Of a stretch of 43,077 bases of DNA, positions 1 to 9,394 are shown piece by piece; positions within the stretch are counted from its first letter, which is position 1, and every line of letters begins with the position of its first letter. A model generated the notes under the pieces. It did no database searches, had not been told where the DNA came from, and worked only from the letters and a program-made list of their open reading frames with translations. A program made the translations under genes and the position numbers. The stretch covers positions 1-43,077 of the forward strand of contig CABYMF010000010.1 in assembly GCA_902519955.1 (NCBI GenBank). The letters run 5' to 3'. This DNA is from an uncultured Bacteroidota bacterium. GTDB lineage: Bacteria > Bacteroidota > Bacteroidia > Flavobacteriales > Flavobacteriaceae.

Positions 1-1
1 T

Positions 2-631
2 GATTTTAAAAGAGATAAGTTTGATGTTAGTGCTGAAGTAAAATCAATTGAGTATGACCCGAATAGAACAGCTTTTATCTCTTTACTTGAGTACAAAGAT
101 GGAGAAAAGAGATACATAATTGCTCAGAATGGACTTAAAGTTGGACAAACTGTCTTGTCCGGTGAATCAGCTAATCCTGAAATCGGTAATGCGATGCCTG
201 TTAATAACATACCTTTAGGTACTATCATCTCTTGTATTGAATTAAATCCTGGAAAAGGTGCAAGTATATCAAGAAGTGCAGGTTCTTTTGCACAATTAAT
301 GGCAAAAGAAGGTAGGTATGTAACAATAAAACTCCCTTCAGGAGAAACAAGGATGATTTTGAATACTTGTTATGCAACTATTGGCGCTGTTTCTAATTCA
401 GATAACCAGCTTGTATCATCTGGTAAAGCTGGAAGAAAAAGATGGCTTGGTAGAAGACCAAGAACAAGACCAGTTGCTATGAACCCTGTTGATCACCCAA
501 TGGGAGGTGGAGAAGGAAAAGCATCAGGGGGTCATCCAAGATCAAAAAAAGGAATACCTGCTAAAGGTTTTAGGACTAGATCTAAGAAGAAATTATCTTC
601 TAAGTTTATTATAGAAAGAAGAAAAAAATAA
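2..631 (+). CDS. rplB: 50S ribosomal protein L2 (5' end cut by window)
   Basis: L2 binds 23S rRNA domain IV at the peptidyl-transferase centre and helps join the subunits. The reading frame is open from base 2, with no start in the window; 209 residues are present, so about 65 N-terminal residues of the usual ~274 are missing. Visible family motifs are IEYDPNR, the central KPGKG-like [13 protein letters not shown] and the C-terminal [13 protein letters not shown] loop, which holds the His implicated in catalysis. A TTG codon at 155 could look like a start but lies mid-gene. It is the first gene of the S10-spc-alpha block seen here; rpsS follows 6 bases later. Confidence 0.98.
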   Translation, partial: DFKRDKFDVSAEVKSIEYDPNRTAFISLLEYKDGEKRYIIAQNGLKVGQTVLSGESANPEIGNAMPVNNIPLGTIISCIELNPGKGASISRSAGSFAQLMAKEGRYVTIKLPSGETRMILNTCYATIGAVSNSDNQLVSSGKAGRKRWLGRRPRTRPVAMNPVDHPMGGGEGKASGGHPRSKKGIPAKGFRTRSKKKLSSKFIIERRKK

Positions 632-637
632 AAAGTA

Positions 638-904
638 ATGTCAAGATCACTAAAAAAAGGACCATACGTACAGTTAAGCCTACTAAAGAAGGTCAATAAA
701 AATATTGAAGATAATAAGAAGGATGTTATTAAGACATGGTCTAGATCATCAATGATAATACCTGATTTTGTAGGACAAACTATCGCTGTTCATAATGGTA
801 AACAATTTATTCCAGTTTACATTACCGAAAATATGGTTGGTCACAAACTTGGAGAATTTTCTCCGACAAGATCATTTAGAGGTCATACTGGTAATAAAAG
901 ATAA
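638..904 (+). CDS. rpsS: 30S ribosomal protein S19
   Basis: S19 sits in the 30S head next to S13 and contacts the A-site tRNA region. The 88-residue product has the standard length, an [11 protein letters not shown] start and the C-terminal signature [18 protein letters not shown]. The gene lies between rplB (6-base gap) and rplV (19-base gap), as in the usual S10 operon order. The sequence before the ATG is A-rich, without a Shine-Dalgarno match. Confidence 0.98.
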   Translation: MSRSLKKGPYVQLSLLKKVNKNIEDNKKDVIKTWSRSSMIIPDFVGQTIAVHNGKQFIPVYITENMVGHKLGEFSPTRSFRGHTGNKR

Positions 905-923
905 ATAATATTGATTTAAATAA

Positions 924-1325
924 ATGGGATCAAGAAAAAGAAATAGTGCAGAAAAGATAAAAGAAGCAAATAAGGACTTAGCATTTGCTAAACTTAACAA
1001 TTGCCCTACTTCGCCCAGGAAGATGCGTCTTGTGGCTGATCAAATTAGAGGTGAAGATATATCAAGTGCATTATCAATATTAAAATTTAGCCCTAAAGAG
1101 GCTTCTAGAAGACTTGAAAAACTTTTAGTCTCCGCTATATCAAATTGGCAATCTAAAAATGAAAATGCTAATATTGATATGGCCCAACTTTTTGTCAAAG
1201 AGATTAGAGTTGATGGCGGAAGCATGCTAAAGAGAATTAGGACAGCTCCTCAGGGTAGAGCTCACAGAATTAGAAAGAGATCTAATCATGTTACATTAGT
1301 TCTTTCATCAAAAACAATTACTTAA
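924..1325 (+). CDS. rplV: 50S ribosomal protein L22
   Basis: L22 lines the peptide exit tunnel, and its long beta-hairpin reaches the constriction site where macrolides act. The 133-residue product is slightly longer than E. coli L22 (110) because of a short basic N-terminal extension ([18 protein letters not shown]), a feature I associate with Bacteroidetes versions. The family core begins near residue 20 with [20 protein letters not shown], and the hairpin is seen as [25 protein letters not shown]. The stop codon directly abuts the rpsC start, so the two are probably translationally coupled. Confidence 0.97.
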   Translation: MGSRKRNSAEKIKEANKDLAFAKLNNCPTSPRKMRLVADQIRGEDISSALSILKFSPKEASRRLEKLLVSAISNWQSKNENANIDMAQLFVKEIRVDGGSMLKRIRTAPQGRAHRIRKRSNHVTLVLSSKTIT

Positions 1326-2036
1326 ATGGGACAGAAGACAAATCCAATAGGAAATAGATTAGGTATTATTAGAGGCTGGGACTCTAACTGGTGGGGTGGA
1401 AGAGACTATGGTGACAAGATAGCAGAAGATGATAAAATAAGAAAATATATATACGCTAGACTTTCTCGAGCAAGCGTATCAAGTATTATAATAGAAAGGA
1501 CCCTTAAACTCATTATTATAACCATTACTACAGCCAGACCAGGAATTATAATTGGTAAAGCAGGATCTGAAGTTGATAAGTTAAAGGAGGAGTTAAAAAA
1601 AATTACATCTAAAGACGTTCAGTTAAATATTTATGAAATTAAACGTCCTGAATTAGATGCCTTTTTGGTTGGTAACAGTATAGCAAGACAAATTGAGAAT
1701 AGAATTTCCTTTAGAAGAGCTATTAAAATGGCCATTGCTGCAGCAATGAGAATGAATGCAGAAGGTATTAAAATTCAAATTTCTGGTAGACTCAATGGAG
1801 CTGAAATGGCTAGATCTGAATCTTATAAAGAAGGTAGGATCCCATTGTCTACTTTTAGAGCAGATATTGATTATGCAATTGTTGAAGCTCATACTACTTA
1901 CGGGAGACTTGGAATAAAAGTCTGGATAATGAAAGGAGAGGTTTATGGAAAAAGAGAATTATCTCCTTTAACTGGTATGAAAAAATCATCTAATAATTCT
2001 AAAAAAAATAACAGAAAAAGAGATAGAAAAGATTAA
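1326..2036 (+). CDS. rpsC: 30S ribosomal protein S3
   Basis: S3 lies at the mRNA entry of the 30S head and contributes to helicase activity. The N-terminal [13 protein letters not shown] is characteristic. The type-II KH domain carries the GxxG loop GKAG at residues 77-80, and the C-terminal S3 domain has the [12 protein letters not shown] motif. The 236-residue protein ends in a very basic, low-complexity tail (from about 215). The ATG follows the rplV stop without a gap. An AAAGGAGG string at 1583-1590 lies inside the coding region, which fits a ribosome that ignores such sequences. Confidence 0.98.
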   Translation: MGQKTNPIGNRLGIIRGWDSNWWGGRDYGDKIAEDDKIRKYIYARLSRASVSSIIIERTLKLIIITITTARPGIIIGKAGSEVDKLKEELKKITSKDVQLNIYEIKRPELDAFLVGNSIARQIENRISFRRAIKMAIAAAMRMNAEGIKIQISGRLNGAEMARSESYKEGRIPLSTFRADIDYAIVEAHTTYGRLGIKVWIMKGEVYGKRELSPLTGMKKSSNNSKKNNRKRDRKD

Positions 2037-2043
2037 ATAGAAT

Positions 2044-2475
2044 ATGTTACAACCAAAGAGGACTAAATATAGAAAAACACAGAAAGGCCGTATGAAAGGT
2101 CTGTCACAACGTGGGCATAGATTATCTAATGGAATGTTTGGTATCAAATCTTTAGAGTCTAAATTCATTACTTCTAGACAAATTGAAGCTGCTAGGATTG
2201 CAGCTACAAGGTATATGAAAAGAGAAGGACAGCTTTGGATAAAGATATTTCCAGATAAACCTATTACAAAAAAGCCTCTTGAAGTAAGAATGGGTAAAGG
2301 TAAAGGTGCTCCTGAGTATTTTGTTGCTGTTGTTAAACCTGGAAGAGTTCTTTTTGAAGTTTCTGGTGTTCCTGTGGCAGTTGCTAAAGAAGCATTAAGA
2401 TTAGCTGCTCAAAAGTTACCAGTAACAACAAAATTTATTATTGCAAGAGATTTTAAAGGATATTATGAAAATTAG
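2044..2475 (+). CDS. rplP: 50S ribosomal protein L16
   Basis: L16 organises the A-site tRNA elbow region of the 50S subunit. It starts [11 protein letters not shown], carries the [12 protein letters not shown] motif and ends in [13 protein letters not shown]-type sequence. Its 143 residues are typical. The last 11 bases overlap the start of rpmC, implying coupled translation. It lies between rpsC and rpmC in the canonical order. Confidence 0.98.
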   Translation: MLQPKRTKYRKTQKGRMKGLSQRGHRLSNGMFGIKSLESKFITSRQIEAARIAATRYMKREGQLWIKIFPDKPITKKPLEVRMGKGKGAPEYFVAVVKPGRVLFEVSGVPVAVAKEALRLAAQKLPVTTKFIIARDFKGYYEN

Positions 2476-2656
2476 TGAAATTAGAAATATGTCAATTGAC
2501 GAGTTAAATGAGAAATTAACTGATAATACTAAAAAGTTGTCTCAGTTAAAATTTAATAATACTGTTCAAACAATAGAGAATCCTCTTGAAATTAAAAATT
2601 TAAGGAGACAAATTGCTAAGCTTAAAACTATATTAAACGAAAAAAAACAAGATTAA
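2465..2656 (+). CDS. rpmC: 50S ribosomal protein L29
   Basis: L29 is a small two-helix protein at the tunnel exit, close to the SRP and trigger-factor docking site. I take the ATG at 2465, giving 63 residues beginning [15 protein letters not shown] longer frame from 2441 would add eight residues foreign to the family. The chosen start lies inside the end of rplP (11-base overlap). The stop shares one base with the rpsQ start. Confidence 0.95.
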   Translation: MKISEIRNMSIDELNEKLTDNTKKLSQLKFNNTVQTIENPLEIKNLRRQIAKLKTILNEKKQD

Positions 2657-2913
2657 TGACAACTAGAAGTTTAAGAAAAGAAAGAATAGGTGTAGTATCA
2701 TCTGATAAAATGGAAAAATCTGTCGTTGTATCAGAGGTTAAGAAAGTTAAGCATCCTGTCTATGGAAAATTTGTATTAAAAACAAAGAAATATGTAGTTC
2801 ATGATGAAAAAAATGAATGTAATGAGGGAGATACTGTAAAGATTATGGAAACAAGACCTATGAGCAAGACAAAGAAGTGGAGAATTGTAGAAATTATAGA
2901 AAGAGCAAAATAA
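2656..2913 (+). CDS. rpsQ: 30S ribosomal protein S17
   Basis: S17 is an early-binding OB-fold protein on 16S rRNA helices 7 and 11. The 85-residue product shows [19 protein letters not shown] and the [13 protein letters not shown] signature near the C-terminus. It overlaps the rpmC stop by one base and precedes rplN by three bases. Confidence 0.97.
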   Translation: MTTRSLRKERIGVVSSDKMEKSVVVSEVKKVKHPVYGKFVLKTKKYVVHDEKNECNEGDTVKIMETRPMSKTKKWRIVEIIERAK

Positions 2914-2916
2914 AAA

Positions 2917-3285
2917 ATGGTACAAGCAGAGTCAAGACTTAAAGTAGCGGATAACACTGGAGCTAAAGAAGTTCTAACAATTAGAGTATTGGGTGGAACT
3001 AAGAGAAGGTATGCAAGATTAGGTGATAAAATTGTAGTCACTGTTAAGGATGCAACTCCAAATGGAACAGTTAAAAAAGGTCAAGTTTCTCTTGCCGTAG
3101 TTGTCAGAACAAAAAAAGAAGTTAGAAGAAATGATGGCTCTTATATTAGATTTGATGAAAATGCTTGTGTATTACTTCAACAAACTGGTGAAATGAGAGG
3201 AACTAGAGTTTTTGGTCCAGTAGCTAGAGAGTTGAGAGATAAACAGTTTATGAAAATTGTTTCACTAGCACCTGAAGTTTTATAA
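2917..3285 (+). CDS. rplN: 50S ribosomal protein L14
   Basis: L14 forms intersubunit bridges with 16S rRNA and is the docking site of RsfS. The 122-residue length is exact for the family. Recognisable parts are [18 protein letters not shown], the loop [19 protein letters not shown] and the end [19 protein letters not shown]. First gene of the classical spc section, but with only three bases after rpsQ there is no room for its own promoter. Confidence 0.98.
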   Translation: MVQAESRLKVADNTGAKEVLTIRVLGGTKRRYARLGDKIVVTVKDATPNGTVKKGQVSLAVVVRTKKEVRRNDGSYIRFDENACVLLQQTGEMRGTRVFGPVARELRDKQFMKIVSLAPEVL

Positions 3286-3292
3286 AAAAGAA

Positions 3293-3604
3293 ATGAATAA
3301 AATTAAAATTAAAAAAGGAGATCAAGTACTGGTAGTTGCTGGTGAAAATAAGGGTTCTAAGGGCGCCGTATTAAAGGTGCTTTATAATTCTAATAAAGCA
3401 TTAGTTGAAGGTGTTAATACTGTAAAAAGACACACGAAGCCAAACTCGGAGAATCCAAAAGGTGGTATAATTGAAAAACAATTACCAATAGACATATCTA
3501 ATTTGTCTTTAATGACAAAAGATGGGGAGAAAACAAGAATTGGATTTAAAGATGAAGATGGAAAAAAAGTTCGTATATCAAAAAAATCTAAAGAAATTAT
3601 TTAA
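3293..3604 (+). CDS. rplX: 50S ribosomal protein L24
   Basis: L24 is an assembly initiator that binds the 5' region of 23S rRNA and borders the tunnel exit. A KOW motif is seen at residues 7-30 ([18 protein letters not shown]). The [20 protein letters not shown] segment is typical. It has 103 residues, normal for the family, and is followed two bases later by rplE. Confidence 0.97.
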   Translation: MNKIKIKKGDQVLVVAGENKGSKGAVLKVLYNSNKALVEGVNTVKRHTKPNSENPKGGIIEKQLPIDISNLSLMTKDGEKTRIGFKDEDGKKVRISKKSKEII

Positions 3605-3606
3605 TT

Positions 3607-4155
3607 ATGTCATATTCACCAAGACTTAAGGACGATTATTCTAAAAAGATTATTAAAGATCTTCAAGGAGAGCTTGAATTAAAAAATGTGATGCAAGTCC
3701 CAACCTTAGATAAAATAGTTATCTCAAGAGGAGTTGGTGCTGCTGTAAGTGATAAAAAATTAATTGACCATGCTGTCGAAGAATTAACTTTAATATCAGG
3801 TCAAAAAGCTATTGCTACACTTTCAAAGAAAGATGTTGCTTCTTTTAAGCTAAGAAAGGGAACGCCTATTGGCGCAAAGGTTACACTAAGAGGTGACAGA
3901 ATGTATGAATTTCTAGATAGACTTATAACCATTGCTCTACCAAGAGTTAGAGACTTTCAAGGAATTAAATCTGATGGGTTTGACGGAAGAGGTAACTATA
4001 ATCTTGGAATAAAAGAACAAATTATATTTCCTGAAATCAATATTGATAAAGTAAATAAGATATCAGGTATGGATATTACATTTGTAACAAATACAAACTC
4101 TGATAAAGAGTCAAAAGCATTATTAACTAATCTAGGATTACCCTTTAAAAAATAA
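3607..4155 (+). CDS. rplE: 50S ribosomal protein L5
   Basis: L5 binds 5S rRNA in the central protuberance and touches S13 and P-site tRNA. The 182-residue product contains [16 protein letters not shown], the rRNA-binding [16 protein letters not shown] and the loop [20 protein letters not shown]. It lies within the spc gene order between rplX and rpsN. The start is preceded by a TTTAATT stretch and not by a purine-rich ribosome-binding site. Confidence 0.98.
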   Translation: MSYSPRLKDDYSKKIIKDLQGELELKNVMQVPTLDKIVISRGVGAAVSDKKLIDHAVEELTLISGQKAIATLSKKDVASFKLRKGTPIGAKVTLRGDRMYEFLDRLITIALPRVRDFQGIKSDGFDGRGNYNLGIKEQIIFPEINIDKVNKISGMDITFVTNTNSDKESKALLTNLGLPFKK

Positions 4156-4159
4156 TATT

Positions 4160-4429
4160 ATGGCAAAAGAATCGATGAAAGCTAGGGAGAGGAAAAGACA
4201 AAGAATTGTTGCAAAATATGCTGCAAAAAGAAAGTCTTTGAAAGAGGCTAAAGACTATGTCGGTCTTCAAAAGCTTCCAAAAAATGCCTCACCAATTAGG
4301 CTTCACAATAGGTGTAAGCTAACAGGAAGACCAAAGGGTTATATTAGACAATTTGGTATATCAAGAGTGATGTTTAGAGAAATGGCAAATAAAGGATTAA
4401 TCCCAGGTGTAACTAAAGCGAGTTGGTAA
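4160..4429 (+). CDS. rpsN: 30S ribosomal protein S14, zinc-free form
   Basis: S14 is located in the 30S head near S3 and S19. At 89 residues this is the longer C-minus form: the two CxxC pairs of the ~61-residue zinc form are absent and a single Cys lies at about residue 52 ([11 protein letters not shown]). The C-terminal signature [25 protein letters not shown] region is clear. The gene sits in the standard place between rplE and rpsH. Confidence 0.97.
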   Translation: MAKESMKARERKRQRIVAKYAAKRKSLKEAKDYVGLQKLPKNASPIRLHNRCKLTGRPKGYIRQFGISRVMFREMANKGLIPGVTKASW

Positions 4430-4439
4430 ATTAAAGATT

Positions 4440-4841
4440 ATGTATACAGATACTATTGCAGATTATTTAACAAGAGTAAGAAATGCTAGCATGGCTGGAC
4501 ATAAAGTTGTAGATGTTCCAGCATCTAATATTAAAAAGGATATCACAAAGATTCTTTTTGATCAAGGCTATATCTTGAGCTATAAATTTGAAGATACTGA
4601 TAACAAACAGGGTAATATAAAAATAGCTCTTAAGTATGATTCAGTTTCAAAACAACCTGTAATTAAAGAAATTCAAAGAATAAGTAAACCTGGGTTGAGA
4701 AAATATTCAAATTCCCAAGATTTTCCAAGAATTTTGAATGGCTTAGGTATTTCTATAGTTTCAACTTCTAAAGGTGTAATGACTGGAAAGCAAGCTGCTA
4801 GTCAGAATATAGGAGGTGAGTTAATTTGTTATGTTTTTTAA
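4440..4841 (+). CDS. rpsH: 30S ribosomal protein S8
   Basis: S8 is a primary 16S rRNA binder (helix 21), and in E. coli it is the translational repressor of the spc operon. The 133-residue product begins MYTDTIADYLTRVRNAS and contains SKPGLRKYSNSQDFP and the C-terminal GVMTGKQAASQNIGGELICYVF region. Whether it autoregulates here cannot be judged; no S8-binding-like mRNA hairpin was recognised upstream of rplE. Confidence 0.98.
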   Translation: MYTDTIADYLTRVRNASMAGHKVVDVPASNIKKDITKILFDQGYILSYKFEDTDNKQGNIKIALKYDSVSKQPVIKEIQRISKPGLRKYSNSQDFPRILNGLGISIVSTSKGVMTGKQAASQNIGGELICYVF

Positions 4842-4850
4842 ATTAATATT

Positions 4851-5393
4851 ATGTCAAGAATAGGTAACAATCCGATAAGTATTCCAGAAGGAGTTTCTGT
4901 TGAAGTTAATGGTGATATTATTACCGTTAAAGGTCAAAAAGGTGAAATGAATCAAACTTTTGATGGAGTTAGCTTTGATGTTTCAAGCGATACTCTAATT
5001 GTTAAAAGAAATTCGGAATCTAAAGATCACAAATCAAAACATGGACTTTACAGATCACTCGTATCTAATATGGTTACTGGAGTAACAGAAGGATTCACAC
5101 TAGAATTAGAATTAGTAGGTGTTGGTTATAGAGCAACTTCATCTGGTCAAAAGCTAGACCTTGCTTTAGGTTATTCACATACTATCGTAATGAATATAGC
5201 GCCTGAAGTTAAAGTTGAATGTGTTAATGAAAAAGGTTCTAATCCTATAATTAAGCTTAGCTCTTCTGACAAACAACTTGTCGGTCATGTTGCAGCTAAG
5301 ATTAGATCTTTTAGGAGACCAGAACCATACAAAGGAAAAGGAATAAAATTTGTCGGTGAACAAATAAGAAGAAAAGCAGGTAAATCAGCATAA
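4851..5393 (+). CDS. rplF: 50S ribosomal protein L6
   Basis: L6 lies near the sarcin-ricin loop and the L7/L12 stalk base. The 180-residue protein has two related domains. It starts [15 protein letters not shown], and the C-terminal domain has the signature [26 protein letters not shown]. Its stop is one base from the rplR start, so the pair is tightly coupled. Confidence 0.98.
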   Translation: MSRIGNNPISIPEGVSVEVNGDIITVKGQKGEMNQTFDGVSFDVSSDTLIVKRNSESKDHKSKHGLYRSLVSNMVTGVTEGFTLELELVGVGYRATSSGQKLDLALGYSHTIVMNIAPEVKVECVNEKGSNPIIKLSSSDKQLVGHVAAKIRSFRRPEPYKGKGIKFVGEQIRRKAGKSA

Positions 5394-5394
5394 T

Positions 5395-5754
5395 ATGAAA
5401 AATATTAAGACCTTTAGAAGGAATAGGATTAAACAAAGAATAAAGAAAGTTATCTCTGGTACTCCTGAGTACCCTAGGTTATCTATCTTTAGGAGTAATA
5501 AAGAGATATACTGTCAAGTAATTGATGATATAAATGGAAAAACTCTTGTTCAAACATCCTCTAGAGATAAGGCAATTTCTGATCTTAAATTAAAGAGTAA
5601 TATTGAAATTTCCTTTAATGTAGGAAAATCAGTTGCTGAACAAGCTGTAAAAAAAGGTATTGATAAGATCAAATTTGACAGAGGTGGATACCTTTATCAT
5701 GGAAGAGTTAAATCACTTGCCGAAGGTGCAAGAGAAGGTGGACTTAAATTTTAA
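5395..5754 (+). CDS. rplR: 50S ribosomal protein L18
   Basis: L18 binds 5S rRNA with L5 and links it to the 50S subunit. The 119-residue product contains [22 protein letters not shown], the [39 protein letters not shown] region, and a basic N-terminus. Position between rplF and rpsE is standard. Confidence 0.98.
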   Translation: MKNIKTFRRNRIKQRIKKVISGTPEYPRLSIFRSNKEIYCQVIDDINGKTLVQTSSRDKAISDLKLKSNIEISFNVGKSVAEQAVKKGIDKIKFDRGGYLYHGRVKSLAEGAREGGLKF

Positions 5755-5756
5755 AT

Positions 5757-6281
5757 ATGTATAAGAATTATAAAAATATTGAACTTGTAAAGCCTGCTGG
5801 TTTAGACTTAAAAGATAAGCTTGTTGGTATCCAAAGAGTTACTAAGGTTACAAAGGGTGGTAGAGCTTTTGGTTTTTCTGCTATTGTTGTAGTAGGTGAC
5901 GAAAATGGAGTTGTTGGTCACGGTCTTGGCAAAGCTAAAGAAGTTACAACCGCAATTTCAAAAGCTGTTGAAGATGCAAAGAAAAACTTAGTAAGAATTC
6001 CAATTGAGAATGGTACCCTACCGCATGAACAAAAAGGAAAGTTTGGTGGGTCTAGAGTTTTTATAAAACCAGCGACTCCTGGTACGGGTGTAATTGCTGG
6101 AGGTGCAGTAAGGACTGTATTGGAAGCAGTTGGCGTACAAAATGTACTCTCTAAATCTCAAGGGTCATCTAACCCTCATAATGTTGTTAAGGCTACATTT
6201 GATGCACTTCTTAACTTAAGAAGTCCATTAATGATTTCTCAACAAAGAGGTATTTCTCTTGATAAAGTTTTTAAAGGATGA
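5757..6281 (+). CDS. rpsE: 30S ribosomal protein S5
   Basis: S5 lies at the mRNA entrance and affects decoding accuracy; mutations in its loop near residues 20-35 give spectinomycin resistance in E. coli. The 174-residue product shows the N-terminal double-stranded-RNA-binding fold ([31 protein letters not shown]) and the C-terminal S5 domain ([19 protein letters not shown]). It overlaps rpmD by 4 bases. Confidence 0.98.
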   Translation: MYKNYKNIELVKPAGLDLKDKLVGIQRVTKVTKGGRAFGFSAIVVVGDENGVVGHGLGKAKEVTTAISKAVEDAKKNLVRIPIENGTLPHEQKGKFGGSRVFIKPATPGTGVIAGGAVRTVLEAVGVQNVLSKSQGSSNPHNVVKATFDALLNLRSPLMISQQRGISLDKVFKG

Positions 6282-6463
6282 GTAAAAAAGTAAGAATTAA
6301 ACAAGTAAGAAGCACAATCAAGAGGCTAGAATCTCAAAAGAGAACTCTTAAAGCTCTTGGCTTAAGAAAAATTGGAATGGAAGTTGAACATGAGTTAACA
6401 TCTTCAATCTCTGGTATGATAGATAAAGTAAGACATCTTGTTGAAATAAATTCTATAAAATAA
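6278..6463 (+). CDS. rpmD: 50S ribosomal protein L30
   Basis: L30 is a small peripheral 50S protein near 5S rRNA. The 61-residue product contains [26 protein letters not shown] and the family segment [11 protein letters not shown]. Its ATG overlaps the rpsE stop by 4 bases (ATGA-type junction), so it is probably translated by re-initiation. Confidence 0.97.
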   Translation: MSKKVRIKQVRSTIKRLESQKRTLKALGLRKIGMEVEHELTSSISGMIDKVRHLVEINSIK

Positions 6464-6468
6464 TAATT

Positions 6469-6921
6469 ATGAGTTTAAATAATTTAAAACCTGCAAAAGG
6501 ATCAAATAAGACAAGTGGTAAAAGACTTGGAAGGGGACAAGGTTCTGGAAAGGGTGGTACATCTACCAAAGGACACAAAGGAGCTCAGTCTAGATCTGGT
6601 TATTCTAGAAAAATTGGTTTTGAGGGTGGTCAAATGCCTCTACAAAGAAGAATCCCAAAGTTTGGTTTTAAAAATATTAACAGGGTTGAGTATAACACTA
6701 TAAATGTTGATGATATTCAATATCTCGTTGATAATAAAAAGATTAAAAAGGACCTCACATTAGATAAAATGATTGAATTAAGAATAGCAAAGAAAGGAGA
6801 CCTTGTTAAAGTATTAGGAAGAGGTAAACTAGATGTTCCAGTAAACATAACTGCACATAAGTTTTCTGCATCTGCTGAAAAAATTATTGAAAAGGCTGGA
6901 GGAAAGGTTAATAAAATATAA
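6469..6921 (+). CDS. rplO: 50S ribosomal protein L15
   Basis: L15 is a late-assembly 50S protein with a long, basic, Gly-rich N-terminal extension that penetrates the rRNA core. Seen here: LKPAKGSNKTSGKRLGRGQGSGKGGTSTKGHKG (residues 6-38), then GFEGGQMPLQRRIPKFGF, and the C-terminal globular domain VPVNITAHKFSASAEKIIEKAGG. 150 residues is typical. The final A of its stop is the first base of the secY ATG. Confidence 0.98.
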   Translation: MSLNNLKPAKGSNKTSGKRLGRGQGSGKGGTSTKGHKGAQSRSGYSRKIGFEGGQMPLQRRIPKFGFKNINRVEYNTINVDDIQYLVDNKKIKKDLTLDKMIELRIAKKGDLVKVLGRGKLDVPVNITAHKFSASAEKIIEKAGGKVNKI

Positions 6922-8273
6922 TGAATAAATTAATAGAAGTAATAAAGAGTATCTACAAGATAAAAGAGTTAAGGGTGAGAATCCTTTTTACTCTTATGCT
7001 CTTGCTGGTCTATAGACTTGGTGCACAAGTTGTGCTTCCAGGTGTTGATTCTTTAGCTCTTTCAGATCTTTCTTCACGATCTGATGGAGGAGGTTTATTA
7101 GGTATATTAAACGCATTTACAGGGGGAGCTTTTGCAAATGCATCAATATTTGCTCTTGGAATTATGCCGTACATTTCAGCATCAATTGTTGTTCAGTTGA
7201 TGGGTGTTGCTCTTCCTTATCTTCAAAAACTTCAGAAAGAAGGTGAGAGTGGTAGAAAGAAAATTACACAAATTACAAGATGGTTAACAATATTTATATG
7301 TGTAGTTCAAGCTCCAGCGTATTTATATGGATTAAGTGCGTTAGGGGTTCCCGATAGTGCTTTTATCTTTGGAAGAACTCCAATGTTCATATTTACATCG
7401 ATTATAATTCTTGTAACTGGATGTATTTTTGCAATGTGGTTAGGAGAAAAAATAACAGACAGAGGAATTGGTAATGGGATATCACTCCTTATTACTGTTG
7501 GTATAGTTGCTACTCTTCCTCTATCATTCACTCAAAACTTAATTTCAAGAATATCCGAAAGTAATGGTGGATTAATAATGGTTGTAATTGAATTAGCTGT
7601 TTGGTTGGTTATAATTCTTTTAAGTATTCTTTTAGTAATGGCTGTAAGACAGATTCCAGTTCAATACGCTAGAAGAAACTCTGTTCCAGGAACTCAATCA
7701 TCAGGAATGGCCAAAAGACAATATATACCACTTAAATTAAATGCGTCTGGAGTTATGCCTATAATATTTGCTCAGGCATTGATGTTTGCTCCTGCTACAA
7801 TTGGAAGTGTTTTTGGCACTTCTTCTGTTGGGCAATGGTTACAAGCAAGTTTTTCAGATATATTTGGGCTTTGGTATAATATTTTGTTTGGACTTTTAGT
7901 TGTTATTTTCACATTCTTTTATACAGCTATAACTGTACCAACAAATAAGATGTCTGATGATTTAAAAAGAAGTGGAGGGTTTGTTCCTGGTATTAGGCCT
8001 GGAAATGAAACATCAGAATATTTAGATTCAGTAATGTCAAGTATAACATTTCCAGGATCACTATATTTGGCAGTAATTGCAGTTTTTCCTGCAATTGTAG
8101 TTCAGCTTATTGGAATGCAGCAAGGATGGGCTCTGTTTTTTGGTGGAACATCACTCTTAATTATGGTAGGTGTTGCCATTGACACAATACAACAGGTTAA
8201 TGCATATCTTTTAAATAATCACTATGATGGGCTGATGAAGTCTGGTTCAATGAGAAGTAAACCAACAATATAA
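6921..8273 (+). CDS. secY: Protein translocase subunit SecY
   Basis: SecY is the channel of the SecYEG translocon in the inner membrane. The 450-residue sequence gives ten hydrophobic segments, with the family's plug and gate region near GALASISIFA-like sequence (here [25 protein letters not shown]), the cytosolic loop [20 protein letters not shown], and the C5 loop region [17 protein letters not shown]. It overlaps both neighbours by one base (rplO and infA). The adk and map genes found between secY and infA in many bacteria are absent, which is common in Flavobacteriia. Confidence 0.98.
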   Translation: MNKLIEVIKSIYKIKELRVRILFTLMLLLVYRLGAQVVLPGVDSLALSDLSSRSDGGGLLGILNAFTGGAFANASIFALGIMPYISASIVVQLMGVALPYLQKLQKEGESGRKKITQITRWLTIFICVVQAPAYLYGLSALGVPDSAFIFGRTPMFIFTSIIILVTGCIFAMWLGEKITDRGIGNGISLLITVGIVATLPLSFTQNLISRISESNGGLIMVVIELAVWLVIILLSILLVMAVRQIPVQYARRNSVPGTQSSGMAKRQYIPLKLNASGVMPIIFAQALMFAPATIGSVFGTSSVGQWLQASFSDIFGLWYNILFGLLVVIFTFFYTAITVPTNKMSDDLKRSGGFVPGIRPGNETSEYLDSVMSSITFPGSLYLAVIAVFPAIVVQLIGMQQGWALFFGGTSLLIMVGVAIDTIQQVNAYLLNNHYDGLMKSGSMRSKPTI

Positions 8274-8488
8274 TGGCTAAACAAAAATCAATAGAGCAAG
8301 AAGGTAAAATAATTGAGGCACTCTCTAATGCAATGTTTAGAGTTGAACTAGAAAATGGTCATGTTGTTACTGCTCATATATCAGGTAAAATGAGATTACA
8401 TTATATCAAACTCTTACCCGGTGATAAAGTAAAGCTTGAAATGAGTCCATATGATTTGACAAAAGCAAGAATAACATTTAGAATGTAA
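8273..8488 (+). CDS. infA: Translation initiation factor IF-1
   Basis: IF-1 binds the ribosomal A site during initiation and assists IF-2 and IF-3. The 71-residue product is a single S1-like OB fold: [17 protein letters not shown], then [23 protein letters not shown], and ending [13 protein letters not shown]. Its ATG overlaps the last base of the secY stop. Adjacent to rpmJ, as expected. Confidence 0.98.
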   Translation: MAKQKSIEQEGKIIEALSNAMFRVELENGHVVTAHISGKMRLHYIKLLPGDKVKLEMSPYDLTKARITFRM

Positions 8489-8499
8489 ATTAAATTATA

Positions 8500-8616
8500 A
8501 TGAAAGTAAGAGCATCAATAAAAAAGAGAAGTAGTGAATGTAAAATCGTTAGAAGAAAAGGGCGATTATATGTTATTAATAAAAAAAACCCAAGATTTAA
8601 ACAAAGACAAGGTTAA
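8500..8616 (+). CDS. rpmJ: 50S ribosomal protein L36, zinc-free form
   Basis: A 38-codon gene starting [20 protein letters not shown] and ending NPRFKQRQG, an unmistakable L36. Only one Cys is present (residue 14); the C-x2-C...C-x-H zinc ligands of the zinc form are missing, so this is the zinc-independent type. It fills the gap between infA (11-base spacing) and rpsM (2 bases), exactly where L36 is expected. Confidence 0.96.
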   Translation: MKVRASIKKRSSECKIVRRKGRLYVINKKNPRFKQRQG

Positions 8617-8618
8617 TT

Positions 8619-8993
8619 ATGGCAAGAATTTCAGGAGTTGATATACCAAAGGATAAAAGAGGAGCTATAGCTCTGACTTACATATATGGTATTGGTAAAA
8701 GTCTAGCAATGACAATATTAGGAAACGCAAAAGTTGACTATAATAAAAAGGTTTCAGAATGGGATGATAATGATATTGCTAGTGTAAGAGAAGTTGTAGG
8801 AAATCTAACAATTGAAGGTGAATTGAGATCAGAAACTCAATTAAATATCAAAAGGTTAATGGATATTGGAAGTTACAGGGGTATAAGACATAGAACAGGC
8901 CTTCCATTAAGAGGTCAAAGAACAAAAAATAATTCTAGGACAAGAAAAGGAAAAAGAAAAACTGTGGCTAACAAGAAAAAAGCAACTAAGTAA
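8619..8993 (+). CDS. rpsM: 30S ribosomal protein S13
   Basis: S13 in the 30S head forms bridges to L5 and touches P-site tRNA with its basic tail. The 124-residue product shows [15 protein letters not shown], the helix-two-turn-helix [13 protein letters not shown], the signature [22 protein letters not shown] and a Lys-rich C-terminal tail. Start preceded by GGTTAATT, not a Shine-Dalgarno sequence. Confidence 0.98.
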   Translation: MARISGVDIPKDKRGAIALTYIYGIGKSLAMTILGNAKVDYNKKVSEWDDNDIASVREVVGNLTIEGELRSETQLNIKRLMDIGSYRGIRHRTGLPLRGQRTKNNSRTRKGKRKTVANKKKATK

Positions 8994-8995
8994 TT

Positions 8996-9379
8996 ATGGC
9001 AAAATCGACTAATAAAAAAAGAAAAGTAATTGTTGAATCAAATGGTGAAGCTCATATAAATGCTTCATTTAATAATATCATAATATCAATTACAAATTTA
9101 AAAGGTGAAGTAATCTCATGGTCATCTGCTGGCAAGATGGGGTTTCGCGGTTCAAAAAAGAATACTCCTTTCGCTGCTCAAACAGCTGCTGAAGACTGTG
9201 CAAAAATTGCTTTCGATGCAGGTCTAAGAAGAATTAAAGTCCTCGTGAAAGGACCTGGAAATGGACGAGAATCTGCAATAAGAACACTTCATAATAATGG
9301 GCTTGAAGTTTCAGAAATTATTGATGTTACACCAGTTCCTCATAATGGATGTAGACCACCTAAAAGAAGAAGAGTTTAA
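8996..9379 (+). CDS. rpsK: 30S ribosomal protein S11
   Basis: S11 is part of the 30S platform at the mRNA exit and interacts with S7 and S18. The 127-residue product contains [36 protein letters not shown] and the conserved end [18 protein letters not shown], including the Asn-Gly pair that can form isoaspartate in E. coli S11. Two bases separate it from rpsM. Confidence 0.98.
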   Translation: MAKSTNKKRKVIVESNGEAHINASFNNIIISITNLKGEVISWSSAGKMGFRGSKKNTPFAAQTAAEDCAKIAFDAGLRRIKVLVKGPGNGRESAIRTLHNNGLEVSEIIDVTPVPHNGCRPPKRRRV

Positions 9380-9394
9380 TTAATTATAATATAA

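Noticed and set aside
2441-2464. Longer rpmC start
   Set aside because: It would lie deeper inside rplP and add residues not found in L29; 2465 gives the standard MKISEIR start.
8489-8618. Apparent gap between infA and rpsM
   Set aside because: It is not empty: it encodes the 38-residue L36 at 8500-8616.
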